A stretch of DNA of 9,668 bases from Clostridia bacterium (GTDB taxonomy: Bacteria > Bacillota > Clostridia > Christensenellales > Borkfalkiaceae): the NCBI GenBank assembly GCA_017504065.1, contig JAFVRU010000192.1:1-9668 (forward strand), read 5' to 3'. Below the pieces are notes generated by a model. It did not search any database, was not told where the DNA came from, and saw nothing but the letters and a program-made list of their open reading frames with translations. Position 1 is the stretch's first letter. Every line of letters begins with the position of its first letter. Both the position numbers and the translations under genes were made by a program. Below are positions 8,501-9,668 of the stretch, piece after piece.

Positions 8501-9508
8501 ATACTGAAGACGAGCGATACGTATAAGACGAGCCAATATCAAGTAATGGCGACGTTTGCAATTACGCCTGAAGATCTCGGTTTGACGAACGAAGCGTTCG
8601 AATACGCATACGACATGGATTCGAAAGTGTTGTACGAACTCAAAGACGGCGCGGCGCAAATCTCGCTTTGGGCGGGCTACGAAAACGGCAAGAACGTCAT
8701 ATTCGTAACGCAAAACGGCGCGTACAAAGCGCAAGTTATCGGCGGTACGTATATCATCAAAACGGCGGATGATCTCGCGAAGTTTATGGGTAACGTAAAC
8801 GGGATTCGTTTCAACGGCGGACACGGCTTGGTGGCGAAGGATATCGAATTTGCTGATGATTGGGTGAACCCGGTTGCCGCTGCGTTTGGAAATCAAATCA
8901 TTGCGAATAACGGTACGACTTGGCAAAACGGCAGCTATTGGACGCTCGACGGATGCGGACACGTTGTTAGCAACTTTAAAATGTGGTGTATGTACGGTAC
9001 GAGCTATCAATACGCGGCTTGGGATAAGAGAGCGGTTGTTAAGAATATTGGCTTCGACGTAACGCAAACGCTGCAAGCTAGCGTTAACTCCGACGGTGTA
9101 CTGTGTGCGCAAAACTCGTGGGGTATGGATTTCAGCAACGTTTGGATGAATATCACGGTAGACGCGTCGCAAATCACCGCGATCGGCGGCACGTGGGGTA
9201 TATTCGGAAACGGCGCGAGAAATTGTAACTTGAACGATATCGTTGTCAACGTCAACGTAGTAGGAAATTCTACGGGCTTGACGATTTATAACGGTATTAC
9301 AGGTTCGATGAACGTAGACGCAGCACGACCGAACAATCTTACCAACGTATACGTAATGTGTAACGCAACGACGGTACAACAAACGAACTACGGGTTTGAT
9401 AAGGTAAAAGCCGTTTCGAAAGTAAGCGGAATCACGACGATCGGCGGAGATTTCGAAGTGAAAGCGGACGGTTTGTATTGGAACAAAAAGCTTGTAAAAG
9501 CGATCTAA
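5567..9508 (+). CDS. Giant BIG2 / tandem beta-helix-like repeat surface lipoprotein, function unknown
   Basis: 1313 residues. The start is fixed by AGGAG at 5555-5559, 7 nt before the ATG, and by the leader MRRK plus a hydrophobic core ending in MAAC (Cys24). Met at lipobox -3 is less common, but the SKGGDDSS tether after Cys supports a lipoprotein. Residues 38-112 form a clear BIG2 domain (VVWSVANPAIASVENGVV, then VGETTVTATVG). Residues about 119-202 and 207-298 are more diverged BIG2-like domains. The rest is three tandem units (about 308-628, 636-962, 976-1310). Each has a small beta domain of about 80 residues and a core of about 240 residues. The core starts Y(I/V)(I/L)(K/T)T, carries NNG..W and LDG.G(Y/H).V, has NI/NV-rich strands as in GLUG-type or beta-helix surface proteins, a VxCN strand, and ends near ADGLYW. 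There is no C-terminal anchor. Predicted role: long surface stalk plus a binding or adhesive beta-solenoid, possibly for a polysaccharide (inference). An internal segment with atypical base composition is listed separately. Confidence 0.93.
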   Translation: MRRKIYAILIGLLSIFLLGTMAACSKGGDDSSAPEAQVSVTLDQTSVELDAYERVTLSATLTGTADSVVWSVANPAIASVENGVVIAKSVGETTVTATVGEKSATCAVRVYDSGEKPTYSLGEETLNLFAGDTFEYFIEAQYKGLAFEYLDVAFVSENTELVSADGNVLTAYKIGSTSVKATVSYQGVTLSEQTIAVQIVENYEIEYNVPGHVLNLVTNVFNKDKYIDAYDLQVHFLKNNKDIEAPSNVEITVADDTIIGLDLQTGKVEAKKLGTTTISVSFEENGITYESLLTVNVNKEVVEPDDDLMVLYNGGNIEGLDVSELGLNVKDILSVQYQSPSGMVDMPYTTEGTSTIKITDLIQNKYQTVIETAEKEYSFLLYIADYIIKTPQDFADYYGNKHDKYAIVANDIDCSDWVNPLMPEYGPVILQNNGKWTGWNRGTLDGRGYTVKGFIAWGMYGANTQFSTEGTRPTVKNIRLEYDNFAQSEQYQDGVFGRSTWGIVYENVYINMTIKHPNFDWGVFGSFVSHAKITNTVVNVTVTGEGSGTLYESVNAVANAGNANFQYWPQNISNVYVACNKPLAEQTSSAIVGMGWEKLNVISSIDEIDVLGGSYEKRADGLYFYGKKVMSRMPADKQIINVTGEQGVLLKDGELQINAKMLGLSDETVLSAYSASTYQYYEAQNGLVKIPNLSGGYNLKYIVETEEKAYVVEFSIIDYVLTTADDFAKYIANYNGMREGTYVVLGNDIEFPEDWGHPIEPTFGNKVIANNGTWQYPLKGVLDGQGYTVKGFTAWALFGPESIGNGKIVIKNIGLVYENFAQSVQYQDGVLGRSAHGIVFENVWIDMKISASKITEFNGWSVFGAEVEGCTFKNVFVNVTVVGTTTAPIYLGESGVVNSWVTPDHDVDNIIENLYVRCNLALTQQQDCGWQNAVIINTVDDIKTIGGDFELKNDGLYWNEYMALLAEPDLASITDKGQILKTSDTYKTSQYQVMATFAITPEDLGLTNEAFEYAYDMDSKVLYELKDGAAQISLWAGYENGKNVIFVTQNGAYKAQVIGGTYIIKTADDLAKFMGNVNGIRFNGGHGLVAKDIEFADDWVNPVAAAFGNQIIANNGTTWQNGSYWTLDGCGHVVSNFKMWCMYGTSYQYAAWDKRAVVKNIGFDVTQTLQASVNSDGVLCAQNSWGMDFSNVWMNITVDASQITAIGGTWGIFGNGARNCNLNDIVVNVNVVGNSTGLTIYNGITGSMNVDAARPNNLTNVYVMCNATTVQQTNYGFDKVKAVSKVSGITTIGGDFEVKADGLYWNKKLVKAI
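5678..6460 (+). repeat. Three BIG2-like Ig modules near the N-terminus of the giant lipoprotein
   Basis: Residues about 38-112, 119-202 and 207-298 of the 5567-9508 protein. The first is a textbook BIG2 with the VxW...NP.IASV and G.TTVTATV strands. The second keeps the pattern in NTELVSADGNVLTAYKIG followed by STSVKATV. The third has DLQTGKVEAKKLGTTTISVSF. They probably act as a spacer lifting the repeat region away from the membrane (inference from where BIG2 modules usually sit). Confidence 0.8.
6488..7450 (+). repeat. Tandem unit 1 of the beta-helix-like repeat (about 321 residues)
   Basis: Residues about 308-628 of the giant lipoprotein. The leader beta domain (308-384) has the LDVSELGLNVKDIL stretch, which aligns with LGLSDETVL in unit 2 and LGLTNEAF in unit 3. 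The core begins YIIKTPQDFADYY at residue 386. It carries NNGKW at 432-436, TLDGRGYTVKGF at 443-454, NFAQSEQYQDGVFGRS at 484-499, VYVACN at 575-580 and ADGLYF at 619-624. Its core DNA is markedly richer in A+T than the leader before it. Confidence 0.85.
6722..7730 (+). other. Low-GC, atypical-codon block spanning one repeat period
   Basis: By hand count, 6721-7740 has 417 G+C in 1020 bases (41%), against 83/180 (46%) in 6541-6720 and 93/180 (52%) in 7741-7920; the first 60 bases are only 25% GC. Codons change too: at the start Gly GGA, Ser AGT, Pro CCT, Leu TTA, Asn AAT and Asp GAT replace the TCG, AAC, GAC and TTG forms preferred on either side. The reading frame is unbroken. The left edge is at Tyr386 and the right edge about three codons after the aligned Tyr719. 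Confidence 0.7.
7472..8452 (+). repeat. Tandem unit 2 of the beta-helix-like repeat (about 327 residues)
   Basis: Residues about 636-962. The core begins YVLTTADDFAKYI at 719. It has NNGTW at 770-774, VLDGQGYTVKGF at 781-792, NFAQSVQYQDGVLGRS at 819-834, LYVRCN at 914-919 and NDGLYWNE at 953-960. It is the closest relative of unit 1 at protein level: around the NFAQS motif most residues are identical. The exact 19-bp match at 6911-6929 and 7925-7943 is the longest direct DNA match I noticed between units 1 and 2. Confidence 0.85.
8492..9496 (+). repeat. Tandem unit 3 of the beta-helix-like repeat (about 335 residues)
   Basis: Residues about 976-1310. The core begins YIIKTADDLAKFM at 1062. 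It carries NNGTTW at 1114-1119, TLDGCGHVVSNF at 1126-1137, SDGVLC at 1175-1180, VYVMCN at 1261-1266 and ADGLYWNK at 1300-1307. It diverges from units 1 and 2 in the middle (no NFAQS..QYQDG) and has extra cysteines at 1130, 1141, 1180 and 1220. Its end shares an exact 18-bp match with the end of unit 2 (8426-8443 and 9467-9484). Confidence 0.85.
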
Positions 9509-9532
9509 CAAGACTATGTCTTGACGAAGAGT

Positions 9533-9561
9533 TTCTATCTTTCCTAGGTGGAAAGGTGGGG
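9533..9561 (+). other. Imperfect hairpin in the 3' untranslated tail
   Basis: CTTTCC at 9539-9544 pairs perfectly with GGAAAG at 9550-9555 around the 5-nt loop TAGGT. The stem extends outward to about 12 pairs (9533-9544 with 9550-9561) if four G-U wobbles are allowed. No T-run follows, so it is not a standard terminator; RNA stability or processing is a possible role (inference). Confidence 0.45.
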
Positions 9562-9598
9562 CTTGGACGTAAACGGATATTTATAAACCCGAAACGAA

Positions 9599-9633
9599 GC
9601 AAAAAATCGGGAAACACGCAACCGATTTTTTGC
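9599..9633 (+). terminator. Probable rho-independent terminator ending the operon
   Basis: Perfect 12-bp inverted repeat: GCAAAAAATCGG at 9599-9610 and CCGATTTTTTGC at 9622-9633, with an 11-nt loop. The U-run (9626-9631) is inside the 3' arm, and the matching A-run is in the 5' arm. The functional form would be the short TCGG/CCGA core hairpin followed by six U, and the symmetry could make it act in both directions. The core is weak for a terminator, hence the moderate confidence. Position 90 bases after the last stop fits. Confidence 0.65.
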
Positions 9634-9668
9634 GACGGGACGGTAAAAATAAATAAAAAAATCCTTAA

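Larger units (their letters stand above)
9509..9668 (+). other. Non-coding 3' tail of the operon
   Basis: 160 bases after the last TAA with no credible reading frame or ribosome site on either strand. It contains three inverted repeats: 9509-9523, 9533-9561 and 9599-9633. The last 24 bases are A-rich. No start of a next gene is visible before the window ends. Confidence 0.7.

Noticed and set aside
6488..9496. CRISPR array, transposon ends or phase-variable short tandem repeats in the repetitive region
   Set aside because: The repeats are about 1 kb, diverged and protein-level. There are no regularly spaced identical short repeats, no terminal inverted repeats and no homopolymer tract that would switch the frame.
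8237..9511. 424-codon open frame on the minus strand opposite repeat units 2-3
   Set aside because: Same cause. Its composition is low-complexity and Arg/Val/Ile-rich, it has no recognisable domain, and it overlaps a well-supported repeat protein.
9521..9587. Promoter-like TTGACG (9521) or TTGGAC (9563) with TATAAA (9582)
   Set aside because: TTGACG has no -10 at 16-18 nt. TTGGAC to TATAAA has a spacer of only 13 nt, and no gene follows before the probable terminator.

Overview
The window reads as one co-directional stretch of a bacterial chromosome, about 98% coding, with every supported gene on the + strand. It holds the 3' end of a sugar-type ABC transporter inner-membrane gene followed by three consecutive genes for large exported proteins. 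Strong AGGAG ribosome sites, 28-39 nt gaps, lipoprotein leaders and Ig-like/BIG2 surface modules suggest a Gram-positive-type (Firmicutes) anaerobe. Mid-40s to about 50% GC and heavy use of NCG, AAC and TTG codons would suit an uncultured gut Clostridia/Christensenellales-like lineage. The taxonomic placement is inference; the window has no rRNA or marker gene.

Layout: (1) bases 1-625, C-terminal part of a MalG-type permease with an intact EAA loop. (2) 665-3499, a 944-residue exported protein alternating beta-rich domains of unknown family with five Ig-like domains. (3) 3538-5538, a 666-residue lipoprotein of the DUF4838 family with a GH67-N/GH20b-like front domain. (4) 5567-9508, a 1313-residue lipoprotein with three BIG2-like domains and then three tandem units of about 335 residues, each a small beta domain plus a beta-helix-like core. 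(5) 9509-9668, a non-coding tail with three hairpins; the last resembles a rho-independent terminator and probably ends the operon.

Working model (inference): the operon serves capture and import of a carbohydrate. The permease would be the membrane part of an importer whose binding protein and partner permease lie upstream. The DUF4838 protein would bind or process glycan at the surface, and the two modular proteins would reach into the cell wall or bind polymer. No catalytic residues can be assigned, so the substrate is unknown.

The most unusual signal is inside the last gene. A block of about 1 kb (roughly 6722-7730) has clearly lower GC and different synonymous codons from its flanks. 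It begins and ends at the same aligned position of two successive repeat units, so its length is almost exactly one repeat period (999 nt). This looks like replacement or insertion of a whole repeat unit by recombination.
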